A stretch of 7,440 bases of DNA from Rhodocyclales bacterium. Its GTDB lineage: Bacteria; Pseudomonadota; Gammaproteobacteria; Burkholderiales; Rhodocyclaceae. The stretch's first letter is position 1. Each line of letters begins with the position of its first letter. Below the pieces are notes generated by a model. It saw only the letters and a list, made by a program, of their open reading frames with translations, was not told the DNA's origin and ran no database searches. Position numbers and translations under genes: made by a program. The stretch covers positions 1 to 7,440 of the forward strand of contig JAJTBM010000142.1 of assembly GCA_021286885.1 (NCBI GenBank). Reading direction: 5' to 3'. Positions 1 to 7,262 of this stretch are shown here, piece after piece.

Positions 1-1488
1 CCGGAAACGCCCTTCCTCCACCAGAGCGGGCAGATTTTGGTGGGTGGCGCAGATGATGTGCAGCTTGACGGGGATGGGCTGTTCCGCGCCCAGGGGCTGG
101 ACCTCGCCTTCTGCCAGCACGCGCAGCAGCCGGCTTTGCAGCACCAGGGGCATATCCCCGATTTCGTCGAGGAACAGGGTGCCCTGATCCGATTGCAGGA
201 TCTTGCCCCGGGCGCCCTTGCTGCGGGCGCCAGTGAAGGCTCCGTCCCGGTAGCCGAACAGTTCGCTTTCGATCAGGCTTTCAGGAATGGCAGCGCAGTT
301 GAGGGCCACGAAGGGCTGCTTGTGGCGGCTGCTGCAGTCGTGCACCGCTTTGGCGAACGCTTCCTTGCCGGTGCCGGTTTCGCCCAGCAGCATGACCGGA
401 ATGTCCCGGTTGGCGACCTTGAGGGCCCGTTGCACATTGGTGCGCACCCGGGAATCTCCGGTGCTGAGGTGGCTGAAGCCCCGGCTTTCGCTGCATGCAT
501 TGGGATCGGTGCTGCTGGGGGGGAGGGCCTGGGCGGCGCGACGCCGGACATCTGGCGCCCGTAGCAGGCCGAAGATACGTTCGCCGTTGTCGGTGATGCG
601 CAGGGGGATGGCTTGACCCGGGCGGGCGTGGGCGGCCGCCAGCAGGTCGGAGGCCGAACAGTCGAAGAGGTCAGAAAGGGTCTGGATATGGCGTCCAGGC
701 CGTTGCAGAAGCTCTTGGCGGGCCCGGCGGTTGCCGCCCACGAACAGCCCCATGTCGTCAAACGCCAGCAGATAGTCGGTGTGCACCGTCATCAGCTCGG
801 GGGTGCGCCCCAGTTGCAGAATCCAGTGATCCCGCAGGCTGTGGAAGGCAAACGCGTCCTCAATCAGGCGGGCTTTTTCGATGACCATCTGAAACACCAG
901 CATCTGGCTGTCCCGGTTTTCGGGAGAGTGCAGGGCCGAGGCATCGAGTACGGCCAGGGGGCGGTCATCAATCCCGAAGATGGGCGCCGAGCTACAGGTG
1001 AAGCCGATGTTGTGGGAGCGGAAGTGCTCATCCCGGTGCACCAGAATGGGCTGACCGTCCACCAGGCTGGTCCCCACGCCGCAGGTGCCTTCTTCCATTT
1101 CTGACCAACGCGTCCCGTCACGGAAACCCTGGGCCCGGAACTCCTTGTCCAGGCTGGGCACCGTGCGGAAATCCACCGTGACCCCGGTGGCGTCGGTGAG
1201 CAGCACGCAGTAGTTGGAGGGCAGCAATTGGGCGTGCAGGCGATCCAGGCCATCCCGGGCGATGCGCATGAAGGTATCGAGCCGATCCCGGTGTTCCCGC
1301 AGCTCCTGGGGGGTGACCACCTGGGGCACGGTCGCCAGACCGGGATCCACCTGGTACTTGCTGAGGGAGCGTTGCCATGAGCGGGCAAGCCTGTCTTGGG
1401 CGGGGTGCCGGGACAGCAGCCCCCCTTTCTCCACCGCCGCAACCACACGTTCCACGTGGCGGGCAATTTCGCATTGTCCCCGATTCAT
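1..1488 (-). CDS. acoR: AcoR-type sigma-54-dependent activator of acetoin catabolism (partial, 3' end cut by window edge)
   Basis: Enhancer-binding protein expected to activate the divergent aco operon with sigma-54 RNA polymerase. The frame is open from the ATG at 1488 to position 1, giving 496 residues with no stop. Family members run to roughly 620-670 residues, so the end of the AAA+ domain and the Fis-type HTH are missing. Visible: an N-terminal GAF-like sensory region (about residues 70-215, with a GTCGVGTSL stretch at 134-142), a linker to about 340, then the AAA+ core with Walker A GETGTGKE (369-376), the sigma-54 contact loop GAFTGA (416-421) and Walker B LFLDE (438-442). The start is chosen for an AAGGGGG Shine-Dalgarno (1496-1502) 7 nt upstream. 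Unlike NtrC, there is no receiver domain with a phosphorylatable Asp; a small-molecule ligand, presumably acetoin, is inferred. Assignment to AcoR rather than a related GAF activator rests on the adjacent acoABC. Confidence 0.9.
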   Translation of the reverse strand, partial: MNRGQCEIARHVERVVAAVEKGGLLSRHPAQDRLARSWQRSLSKYQVDPGLATVPQVVTPQELREHRDRLDTFMRIARDGLDRLHAQLLPSNYCVLLTDATGVTVDFRTVPSLDKEFRAQGFRDGTRWSEMEEGTCGVGTSLVDGQPILVHRDEHFRSHNIGFTCSSAPIFGIDDRPLAVLDASALHSPENRDSQMLVFQMVIEKARLIEDAFAFHSLRDHWILQLGRTPELMTVHTDYLLAFDDMGLFVGGNRRARQELLQRPGRHIQTLSDLFDCSASDLLAAAHARPGQAIPLRITDNGERIFGLLRAPDVRRRAAQALPPSSTDPNACSESRGFSHLSTGDSRVRTNVQRALKVANRDIPVMLLGETGTGKEAFAKAVHDCSSRHKQPFVALNCAAIPESLIESELFGYRDGAFTGARSKGARGKILQSDQGTLFLDEIGDMPLVLQSRLLRVLAEGEVQPLGAEQPIPVKLHIICATHQNLPALVEEGRFR

Positions 1489-1589
1489 TTTATTTCCCCC
1501 TTATATGTTGGGAGTCGGTGTCTTGGAGAAACATCCTTTGGTGGGTGGCAAGACTATTCCGCAACGCGGATTAACGCAATGCTGACGTT

Positions 1590-1618
1590 TGTCTCTTGAA
1601 ACTGAGACAGGTGTCTCA
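1590..1618. promoter_or_regulatory. Probable AcoR upstream activator site (three TGTCTC/GAGACA half-sites)
   Basis: Three half-sites alternate in orientation: TGTCTC at 1590-1595, TGAGACA at 1603-1609 and TGTCTCA at 1612-1618. The last two form a perfect 7-bp inverted repeat around a 2-bp spacer; the first two form a 6-bp inverted repeat around 8 bp. Fis-type HTH activators bind such dyads 100-200 bp upstream of sigma-54 promoters. This cluster centres about 195 bp upstream of the predicted acoA transcription start. It also lies about 100-130 bp upstream of the acoR start codon, so bound AcoR could affect its own gene. Assignment to AcoR is inferred from position and symmetry. Confidence 0.6.
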
Positions 1619-1772
1619 TTTTCTCGATTTGGTATCGATTTTCGGAGTGCAGGGGAAACGTTTTGTTTTTTGCTGCAGGGCATTAAAAAATAAAGCTGAT
1701 TTGCTGGTTGTCCGCCTGTGGTTGGGGTTGGTGAATTAGTGCGATGCCGCATTTTGGTATCCGGGCAGGATT

Positions 1773-1788
1773 TGGCATGGGCCGTGCT
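1773..1788 (+). promoter_or_regulatory. Sigma-54 (-24/-12) promoter for the aco operon
   Basis: The sequence TGGCATGGGCCGTGCT matches the sigma-54 consensus TGGCACGNNNNTTGCW at all but two of its specified bases and keeps the invariant GG-N10-GC spacing (GG at 1774-1775, GC at 1786-1787). This places the transcription start near 1799, leaving a leader of about 207 nt before the acoA GTG. A sigma-54 promoter is expected, since the divergent regulator has the GAFTGA loop. Other GG...GC pairs in the gap have the wrong spacing. Confidence 0.75.
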
Positions 1789-1944
1789 GAATGAAGGGCA
1801 ATTGCCGGGCTGAATTGCAGGTGATCGTGAAACAGTGTTCCTCCTTGCGTTGTTGGCAAGGTCTGCGTGATGGAACACACACGCTGGATCGATCCCCGTG
1901 CGGCCCGGCACAGACCCTGGCATCCGTGCCTTTACCCAGTCCTT

Positions 1945-1967
1945 GAGCCGGTATGTTTTGCCGGCTC
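1945..1967 (+). other. Stem-loop in the acoA leader
   Basis: GAGCCGG (1945-1951) pairs perfectly with CCGGCTC (1961-1967) across a 9-nt loop containing a TTTT run. The hairpin ends 28 nt before the acoA Shine-Dalgarno, so it would not mask it directly. It has no U-tract after it and is not a terminator by the usual criteria. A role in mRNA stability or leader folding is possible but not shown. Confidence 0.4.
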
Positions 1968-2005
1968 CGGGCGCATCCCATAAATCCAATAACCTGGAGA
2001 CTAAC

Positions 2006-2980
2006 GTGACCAAACAGCTCACTCGCGATGACCTGCTCAAGGCTTATCGCACGATGCGCACCATCCGCGAATTTGAAGAGCGTCTGCACACCGATTTCGC
2101 TACGGGCGAGATTCCGGGCTTTGTGCACCTTTACGCAGGCGAAGAGGCCTCGGCTACAGGCGTGTGCATGAACCTCGGCCCGGATGACCATATTGCCAGT
2201 ACCCACCGGGGGCACGGCCACTGCATTGCCAAGGGGGTGGACCCGGTGGGCATGATGGCCGAGATCTGGGGGCGCAAGACCGGCACCTGCAAGGGCAAGG
2301 GCGGCTCCATGCACATTGCCGATTTGTCGGTGGGCATGCTGGGCGCCAACGGCATCGTGGGGGGCGGCGGGCCGCTGGTCTGCGGCACCGCCCTGGCGGC
2401 CAAGCTGCGGGGGCAGCCCCTGGTCAGCGTGTGCTTTTTCGGTGACGGAGCATCCAATCAGGGCACCATTTTCGAGGCCATGAACCTGGCTGCGGTGTGG
2501 AAACTGCCGGTGATCTTCCTGGCCGAAAACAATGGCTACGCCGAAGCCACCTCGTCCAACTTCTCGGTGGCCTGCGCAAACATTGCGGACCGGGCTTCGG
2601 CCTTCGGGATGCCGGGCGTCACGGTGGATGGCTTCGATTTCTTTGCCGTGTATGAGGCGGCCGGCGCCGCCATCGAACGTGCCCGTCAAGGGGGCGGCCC
2701 GTCTTTGGTGGAGGTAAAGCTGTCCCGCTATTACGGCCACTTCGAGGGCGACCAGCAGACTTACCGGGCCCCCGGTGAAGTCCAGAACATTCGTGAAACT
2801 AAGGATTGCCTGCTGCAGTTTGCCCGGCGTGTGACCAGCAACGGCCAGATCGGCCAGGCCGAACTGGATGCCATTGATGCCGAAGTGAAGGCGCTGATCG
2901 ATGCCTCCGTGGTCAAGGCCAAGTCCGATCCCAAGCCCGGCGAGGCGGATCTGCTCACCGATGTGTACGTCAGCTACTGA
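2006..2980 (+). CDS. acoA: Acetoin dehydrogenase E1 component, alpha subunit (TPP-dependent)
   Basis: Alpha subunit of the thiamine-diphosphate-dependent acetoin:DCPIP oxidoreductase (E1) of the acetoin dehydrogenase complex. With AcoB it cleaves acetoin to acetaldehyde and passes the acetyl unit to the lipoyl group of AcoC; cytoplasmic. The protein has 324 residues, the usual AcoA length. The TPP-binding motif runs from GDG (146-148) to NN (175-176), with THRGHGH at 66-72 and the glycine-rich GKGGSMH segment at 97-103, all typical of E1-alpha of 2-oxo-acid-dehydrogenase-like enzymes. The GTG start at 2006 is chosen because GGAGA (1996-2000) lies 5 nt upstream and the product then begins at the conserved TRDDLLKAYRTM region. 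The frame remains open to an ATG at 1898, but that extension has no ribosome site. First gene behind the sigma-54 promoter; 49 bp separate it from acoB. Confidence 0.95.
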   Translation: MTKQLTRDDLLKAYRTMRTIREFEERLHTDFATGEIPGFVHLYAGEEASATGVCMNLGPDDHIASTHRGHGHCIAKGVDPVGMMAEIWGRKTGTCKGKGGSMHIADLSVGMLGANGIVGGGGPLVCGTALAAKLRGQPLVSVCFFGDGASNQGTIFEAMNLAAVWKLPVIFLAENNGYAEATSSNFSVACANIADRASAFGMPGVTVDGFDFFAVYEAAGAAIERARQGGGPSLVEVKLSRYYGHFEGDQQTYRAPGEVQNIRETKDCLLQFARRVTSNGQIGQAELDAIDAEVKALIDASVVKAKSDPKPGEADLLTDVYVSY

Positions 2981-3029
2981 TCACGCCCCATACCTACAGC
3001 GACAGCTAGAGCGATAGAGGAAACAGGAA

Positions 3030-4040
3030 ATGGCACGAAAGATTACTTACCAGCAGGCCATCAACGAGGCCCTGGATCAGGAAATGAGCCGCGATCAGAA
3101 CGTGATCGTGATGGGTGAGGACGTGGCCGGTGGGGCCGGCTCTCCGGGAGAGCAGGATGCCTGGGGCGGGGTGTTGGGGGTGACCCGTGGGCTCTACCAC
3201 AAGCACCCGGGCCGGGTGATCGATACCCCGATTTCCGAGTCGGGCTATGTGGGGGCGGCGGTGGGGGCTGCCTGCTGCGGCATGCGTCCGGTGGCCGAGC
3301 TGATGTTTGTGGACTTCCTGGGCGTCTGCTTTGACCAGATCTTTAACCAGGCAGCCAAGTTTCGCTACATGTTTGGCGGCAAGGCCGAGACGCCGGTGGT
3401 GATTCGTGCCATGTACGGCGCGGGTTTCCGGGCGGCAGCCCAGCACTCCCAGTGCCTGTACAACGTCTTCACCCACATTCCGGGTTTGAAGGTGGTGGTG
3501 CCTTCCAACCCCTATGACGCCAAGGGGCTGCTGATCCAGTCGATTCGCGATAACGATCCGGTGATCTTCCTGGAGCACAAGGCCCTCTACACCATGGAGG
3601 GCGAGGTGCCCGAAGAAAGCTACACCGTGCCTTTTGGTGAGGCCGCCGTGGTGCGTGAAGGCCACGACATCACCATCGTAGCGCTGGGGCGCATGGTGCA
3701 GAAGGCCCAGGAGGCTGCCGCCGAGTTGCAGAAGGCTGGCATTCACTGCGAAATCATTGATCCGCGCACCACCTCGCCCCTGGATACCGACACGATTCTC
3801 GAAAGCGTCGAGAAAACCGGCCGCCTGATCGTGGTCGATGAGTCTCATCCGCGCTGCAGCATGGCGTCCGACATTGCCGGGCTCGCGGCCGAGCGGGCGT
3901 TTGCCAGCCTCAAGGCGCCCATCCGCCAGATTACCGGCCCCCATGCCCCCGTACCTTTCAGCGATGCGCTGGAAGAGCTTTACATCCCCAGCGCCGCCAA
4001 GATCGTGGCTGCTGCCAAGTCCCTGAAGGAGTACCGCTAA
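3030..4040 (+). CDS. acoB: Acetoin dehydrogenase E1 component, beta subunit
   Basis: Beta subunit that completes the alpha2-beta2 E1 heterotetramer with AcoA and supplies the pyrimidine-side TPP contacts. It has 336 residues, normal for the family. An N-terminal transketolase-like pyrimidine domain (about 4-180) carries MGEDV (28-32), DTPISE (65-70, with the glutamate expected to contact the TPP aminopyrimidine) and the QHSQ segment (138-141) holding the conserved active-site-region histidine. The C-terminal transketolase domain (about 205-325) carries the DPRTTSPLD signature (244-252). The ATG follows an AGAGGAA ribosome site (3016-3022). The stop overlaps the acoC start by one base (TAATG at 4038-4042), indicating coupled translation. 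The acoA-acoB order and the AcoC-type E2 downstream favour acetoin dehydrogenase over pyruvate or branched-chain E1, which share these motifs. Confidence 0.95.
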   Translation: MARKITYQQAINEALDQEMSRDQNVIVMGEDVAGGAGSPGEQDAWGGVLGVTRGLYHKHPGRVIDTPISESGYVGAAVGAACCGMRPVAELMFVDFLGVCFDQIFNQAAKFRYMFGGKAETPVVIRAMYGAGFRAAAQHSQCLYNVFTHIPGLKVVVPSNPYDAKGLLIQSIRDNDPVIFLEHKALYTMEGEVPEESYTVPFGEAAVVREGHDITIVALGRMVQKAQEAAAELQKAGIHCEIIDPRTTSPLDTDTILESVEKTGRLIVVDESHPRCSMASDIAGLAAERAFASLKAPIRQITGPHAPVPFSDALEELYIPSAAKIVAAAKSLKEYR

Positions 4041-5152
4041 TGTCCGCCATTTACCCCATCACCATGCCCAAGTGGGGCCTTTCCATGCAGGAGGGGAAGG
4101 TCAACGGTTGGCTCAAGCAGGTGGGTGACACCATCGAGGCGGGCCAGGAGATTGTGGAAGTCGAGAGCGAGAAGATTGCCGGCGCCGTGGAGGCTGTGGC
4201 GCCGGGGCTGTTGCGGCGCCAGCTGGCCAGTGAGGAAGATGTGCTGCCGGTGGGCGGCTTGCTGGGGGTGATTGCCGATGCCAGCGTGGCGGATGGGGAC
4301 ATCGACGCCTTTGTGACCGAGTTCCAGTCCAACTTCACCCCGGCGGGGGAGGACGAGGAAGATCAGGGCCCCACGCCCCAGAAGATCGAGGTCAAGGGGC
4401 GCAAGCTGCGCTATCTCAAGCGTGGCGAAGGCGGCGAGCCCATGGTGCTGATCCACGGCTTTGGGGGCGACCTGAACAACTGGTTGTTCAACCACGAAGC
4501 CCTGGCCGCGGACCGGGCGGTGTATGCCCTGGATCTGCCGGGGCATGGGGAGTCGTCCAAGGATGTGGGCGAGGGAAGCCTGGAGGCGCTGGCCGATACG
4601 GTGGCCGACTTCATGGCCGCCGTGGGGGTCGATGGGGCCCATCTGGTCGGGCACTCCATGGGCGGGGCGGTTGCACTGATGCTGGCCCGGCGCCATCCGG
4701 CCCGGGTGCGTTCCTTGAGCCTGATCTGTAGTGCTGGCCTGGGGGAAGAAATCAACTCGGCGTATATCGATGGTTTTGTCGCCGCGGGCAACCGCAATGC
4801 CCTCAAGCCGGTTCTGGCCGACTTGTTTGCTGACAGCAGCCTGGTGACCCGCCAGCTGGTGGATGACCTGCTCAAGTACAAGCGCCTGGAGGGCGTGGGT
4901 CAGGCCTTGAGCACCCTGTCGGGCAAGCTGTTCGTCAATGGCCGCCAGAGCAGCGTGCTGGCCCAGGGGCTGGGGGCGCTGGGCAAGCCGGTGCTGGTGA
5001 TCTGGGGGGAAGAGGATCGGATTATTCCGGTCGCCCATGCCCGGGCCCTGTCGGGCGGCGTGCAGGTGGAGGTTCTGGGGAACCGGGGCCACATGGTGCA
5101 GATGGAAGCCGCCAACGATGTGAATCGGGTGATTGCCCGTTTCCTGGGCTGA
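4040..5152 (+). CDS. acoC: Acetoin dehydrogenase E2: lipoyl domain fused to alpha/beta hydrolase
   Basis: Acetyl-transferring component (dihydrolipoamide acetyltransferase) of the acetoin dehydrogenase complex. Its 370 residues match known AcoC proteins. Residues 4-80 form a biotinyl/lipoyl domain, with Lys45 in the ESEKIAG turn as the expected lipoylation site. An acidic linker (about 102-115) leads into an alpha/beta-hydrolase fold (about 117-370) with oxyanion-side HGFGGD (139-144), nucleophile elbow GHSMGG (204-209, Ser206), acid Asp326 in WGEEDRIIP, and His351. There is no classical E2 catalytic domain with HxxxDG and no peripheral subunit-binding domain, a known feature of AcoC that separates it from pyruvate dehydrogenase E2. 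It needs lipoate, and the next gene is a lipoyl synthase. No E3 gene follows, so lipoamide dehydrogenase must come from another locus. Confidence 0.95.
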   Translation: MSAIYPITMPKWGLSMQEGKVNGWLKQVGDTIEAGQEIVEVESEKIAGAVEAVAPGLLRRQLASEEDVLPVGGLLGVIADASVADGDIDAFVTEFQSNFTPAGEDEEDQGPTPQKIEVKGRKLRYLKRGEGGEPMVLIHGFGGDLNNWLFNHEALAADRAVYALDLPGHGESSKDVGEGSLEALADTVADFMAAVGVDGAHLVGHSMGGAVALMLARRHPARVRSLSLICSAGLGEEINSAYIDGFVAAGNRNALKPVLADLFADSSLVTRQLVDDLLKYKRLEGVGQALSTLSGKLFVNGRQSSVLAQGLGALGKPVLVIWGEEDRIIPVAHARALSGGVQVEVLGNRGHMVQMEAANDVNRVIARFLG

Positions 5153-5166
5153 GACGCCATCGGCTC

Positions 5167-5220
5167 GGGCGGGCCCGGTTGCATCCGGCGCAAATGCCGG
5201 GTGTCGGGCCGGGCCCGCTC
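5167..5220 (+). repeat. Strong two-tier inverted repeat between acoC and lipA
   Basis: The outer arms are GCGGGCCCGG (5169-5178) and CCGGGCCCGC (5209-5218), a perfect 10-bp match extendable outward to 12 bp with one G-U pair. Nested inside is a second stem, CCGGC (5185-5189) with GCCGG (5196-5200), extendable to 9 bp with G-U pairs, closed by a 6-nt loop. The structure fills most of the 89-bp gap and ends 11 nt before the lipA ribosome site. No T-run follows, so it is not a standard intrinsic terminator. An RNA hairpin that partly attenuates transcription, or protects the acoABC message from 3' decay, is the likeliest reading (inference). Confidence 0.65.
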
Positions 5221-5241
5221 TTCCACGTATCAGGAGGAATC

Positions 5242-6222
5242 ATGTCCTTTTCGACGCCCACCCCCTCTGCCACCGACCCCGTGGGTTTGCGCGGTGCCGC
5301 CAAGTTGGAGCGCATTCCGGTGCGGGTGGACAGCCAGCGCCCTTCGCCCCCCAAGCCCCCCTGGCTGCGGGCTCGGGATCCCGGCACCGCATCGGTCAAG
5401 GCGCTGCAACAGCTGTTGAGGGCCCAGGAACTGCATACCGTCTGCGAAGAAGCGGATTGCCCCAATCTGGGCGAGTGCTTTGCCCGGGGGACTGCAACTT
5501 TCATGATCATGGGCAGCATCTGTACCCGGCGCTGCCCGTATTGCGATGTGGCCCATGGCCGGCCCGCGCCGCTGGATGCGGATGAGCCGGCCCGGCTGGC
5601 CCGCACGGTGGCCGCCATGAAGCTGCGCTATGTGGTGCTGACCTCCGTGGATCGCGATGACCTGCGGGATGGGGGGGGCGGCCATTTTGCCGACTGTGTG
5701 GGTGCAATCCGGACGCTCACCCCCCATGTACAGGTGGAGATTCTGACCCCGGATTTTCGGGGGCGGGTATCGACTGCGCTGGGGGCCTTGCTGCGCAGCC
5801 CGCCCGATGTCTTCAACCACAACATCGAGACGGTGCCACGCCTGTATCGGGCGGTGCGGCCGGGGGCTGATTACGCGGAATCCCTGGACTTGATTGCAGC
5901 GTTCAAGGCGCAGCAGCCGAACATTCCCACCAAGTCGGGGCTCATGCTGGGCTTGGGCGAACACGATGACGAGGTGTGGCAGACCTTGCAGGACTTGCGC
6001 GCCCACCAGTGCGACATCCTGACCCTGGGCCAATACCTCCGGCCCTCGGTGGCCCATCTGCCGGTGGAGCGCTATGTGTCGCCCGCAGACTTTGAGGCCT
6101 GGCGGCTTCGGGCCTTGTCCCTGGGATTTCGGGAAGTGGCCGCCGGCCCCCTGGTGCGTTCGTCCTATCGGGCCGACCAACTGGCCGGACAGTTGGCTGA
6201 ACCGCTGGACGCGCAGCCATGA
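5242..6222 (+). CDS. lipA: Lipoyl synthase (radical SAM), acetoin-operon copy
   Basis: Inserts two sulfur atoms into protein-bound octanoyl groups to form lipoyl groups; here the obvious client is Lys45 of AcoC. The product has 326 residues, near the usual 320. All cluster ligands are present: the auxiliary 4Fe-4S motif CX4CX5C at Cys68, Cys73 and Cys79, the radical-SAM motif CX3CX2C at Cys94, Cys98 and Cys101, and the C-terminal RSSY (306-309) that supplies the serine ligand. The ATG at 5242 is chosen for its AGGAGG (5232-5237); an in-frame ATG at 5179 lies inside the upstream hairpin region and lacks a ribosome site. The gene overlaps thiS by 4 bp. There is no lipB beside it, unlike many housekeeping lipA loci. 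From memory, the Pelobacter carbinolicus aco cluster has a comparable gene called acoS. Whether this genome has a second lipA cannot be judged here. Confidence 0.93.
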   Translation: MSFSTPTPSATDPVGLRGAAKLERIPVRVDSQRPSPPKPPWLRARDPGTASVKALQQLLRAQELHTVCEEADCPNLGECFARGTATFMIMGSICTRRCPYCDVAHGRPAPLDADEPARLARTVAAMKLRYVVLTSVDRDDLRDGGGGHFADCVGAIRTLTPHVQVEILTPDFRGRVSTALGALLRSPPDVFNHNIETVPRLYRAVRPGADYAESLDLIAAFKAQQPNIPTKSGLMLGLGEHDDEVWQTLQDLRAHQCDILTLGQYLRPSVAHLPVERYVSPADFEAWRLRALSLGFREVAAGPLVRSSYRADQLAGQLAEPLDAQP

Positions 6223-6434
6223 GCTCCGGTGCCATCCCCATTCACCTGAACGGTGCGGTGCGCGATCTGCCAGCGGCCTGCCGGATTGCTGATCTGCTGG
6301 AGGCGCTGGGCTATGCGGGCAAGCGCGTGGCCGTCGAGCTGAACGGGCACATCGTGCCCAAGAGCCATTACGGATCGGTGGGCCTGGAGGCCGACGATCG
6401 GGTGGAAATTGTCGTTGCGGTTGGAGGAGGTTGA
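6219..6434 (+). CDS. thiS: ThiS sulfur carrier protein
   Basis: Small ubiquitin-fold sulfur carrier for thiamine thiazole synthesis. Its C-terminal glycine is adenylated (normally by ThiF) and converted to a thiocarboxylate that donates sulfur to ThiG. The protein has 71 residues, close to the usual 65-70. It ends in the obligatory Gly-Gly (VAVGGG) and shows the family pattern of an early NG turn (residues 10-11), VAVELNG (about 37-43) and DRVEIV (about 61-66). The start codon overlaps the lipA stop (ATGA, 6219-6222) and has no good Shine-Dalgarno of its own, so translation is probably coupled to lipA. Only 3 bp separate it from thiG. A MoaD-type carrier also ends in Gly-Gly, but the adjoining thiG settles the identity. 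Confidence 0.9.
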   Translation: MSSGAIPIHLNGAVRDLPAACRIADLLEALGYAGKRVAVELNGHIVPKSHYGSVGLEADDRVEIVVAVGGG

Positions 6435-6437
6435 AGC

Positions 6438-7262
6438 ATGGGACATATGGACAGCATCACTACCGGCCCCCTGGATACGCCCTTCATCATGGGGGGCGAG
6501 ACTTTCCGCTCGCGTTTGCTGGTGGGTACGGGCAAGTATCGGGATTTCACCCAGACCCGGGATGCCATCGAGGCGAGCGGCGCCCAGATCGTCACGGTGG
6601 CGATCCGGCGCACTAACATCGGGCAGGACCCGTCGACACCGAGCCTGCTGGAGGTGCTTGACCCCCGGCGCTACACCCTCTTGCCCAACACCGCCGGGTG
6701 TTTTACGGCCCTGGATGCGGTGCGTACCCTGCGCTTGGCGCGGGAGCTGCTGGATGGGCATGATCTGGTCAAGCTGGAGGTACTGGGCAGCAAGGAGACC
6801 TTGTTTCCCAACATGCCCGAAACGCTCCAGGCCGCCGAAATTCTGGTACGGGAAGGTTTTCGGGTGATGGTGTATTGCTCGGATGATCCTGTGCAGGCCC
6901 GCATGCTGGAGGACATCGGATGTGTGGCCATCATGCCCCTGGCCAGCCTGATCGGGTCGGGCATGGGCATTCTCAACCCCTGGAATCTGCGCATCATCAT
7001 TGAGCAGTCCCAGGTGCCGGTGATCGTGGATGCCGGCGTGGGGACCGCGTCCGATGCGGCGATTGCGATGGAGCTGGGATGTGATGGGGTGTTGATGAAC
7101 ACGGCCATTGCGGCCGCAGGTGATCCGGTGCGCATGGCCCTGGCGATGCGGCGCGGGGTGGAGGCGGGGCGCCATGCCTTTCTGGCCGGACGCATGCCGC
7201 GCCGGGTGTATCAGGCGTCCCCCAGTTCGCCCAGCGCGGGGCTGCTGGATCAGATGCCTTGA
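6438..7262 (+). CDS. thiG: Thiazole synthase
   Basis: Condenses 1-deoxy-D-xylulose 5-phosphate, dehydroglycine and ThiS-thiocarboxylate sulfur into the thiazole phosphate of thiamine, the cofactor of AcoAB. The TIM-barrel protein has 274 residues. Visible: LVGTGKY (28-34), LLPNTAGC (81-88), VKLEVLG (111-117) with Lys112 as the expected Schiff-base lysine, [13 protein letters not shown] (166-178, phosphate-loop region), [13 protein letters not shown] (195-207), NTAIAAA (221-227) and the LAGRMP tail (249-254). The ATG at 6438 follows a GGAGGAGG ribosome site (6423-6430) with 7-nt spacing; a second ATG at 6447 is possible. It appears to be the last operon gene, as a strong terminator begins 29 bp after the stop. 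No thiO, thiH, thiF or thiE accompanies it, so dehydroglycine supply and ThiS activation must be encoded elsewhere. Confidence 0.95.
   Translation: MGHMDSITTGPLDTPFIMGGETFRSRLLVGTGKYRDFTQTRDAIEASGAQIVTVAIRRTNIGQDPSTPSLLEVLDPRRYTLLPNTAGCFTALDAVRTLRLARELLDGHDLVKLEVLGSKETLFPNMPETLQAAEILVREGFRVMVYCSDDPVQARMLEDIGCVAIMPLASLIGSGMGILNPWNLRIIIEQSQVPVIVDAGVGTASDAAIAMELGCDGVLMNTAIAAAGDPVRMALAMRRGVEAGRHAFLAGRMPRRVYQASPSSPSAGLLDQMP

Larger units (their letters stand above)
1489..2005. other. Divergent acoR-acoA regulatory region, no gene
   Basis: This 517-bp gap separates the divergent acoR and acoA starts. I see no convincing gene in it: the open frames crossing it lack ribosome binding sites and recognisable protein character. 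It is less GC-rich than its flanks, with an A/T-rich run around 1660-1700 lying between the inverted-repeat cluster (1590-1618) and the sigma-54 promoter (1773-1788). That is where a bending protein such as IHF commonly acts, but I found no good match to the IHF consensus. The acoX gene that precedes acoA in some relatives is absent. An acoR promoter on the minus strand should lie between about 1510 and 1640, but no -35/-10 pair was strong enough to call. Confidence 0.8.

Noticed and set aside
1828..1841. GAAACA-g-TGTTCC dyad as a second activator site
   Set aside because: It is imperfect and lies downstream of the predicted transcription start, where an enhancer site for this promoter would be unusual.
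1919..1930. TGGCATCCGTGC as a second sigma-54 promoter nearer acoA
   Set aside because: The GG to GC spacing is 7 bp rather than the required 10.
1898..2005. N-terminal extension of AcoA from the ATG at 1898
   Set aside because: There is no Shine-Dalgarno at 1898, the added 36 residues do not resemble the family, and the GTG at 2006 has a well-spaced GGAGA and gives the normal length.
1736..2740. Long minus-strand open frame (334 codons) across the aco promoter and acoA
   Set aside because: It is antisense to acoA, shows His/Arg/Gly-rich shadow composition with no family motif, and has no ribosome site. The GC-rich codon pattern of the real gene creates it.
4037..5092. Minus-strand open frame of 351 codons opposite acoC
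   Set aside because: AcoC has a complete lipoyl domain and catalytic triad on the plus strand. The reverse frame is a compositional shadow, as are those opposite acoB, lipA and thiG.
5179..5241. N-terminal extension of LipA from the ATG at 5179
   Set aside because: It would start inside the inverted repeat without a ribosome site. The ATG at 5242 has AGGAGG and gives a normal-length protein.
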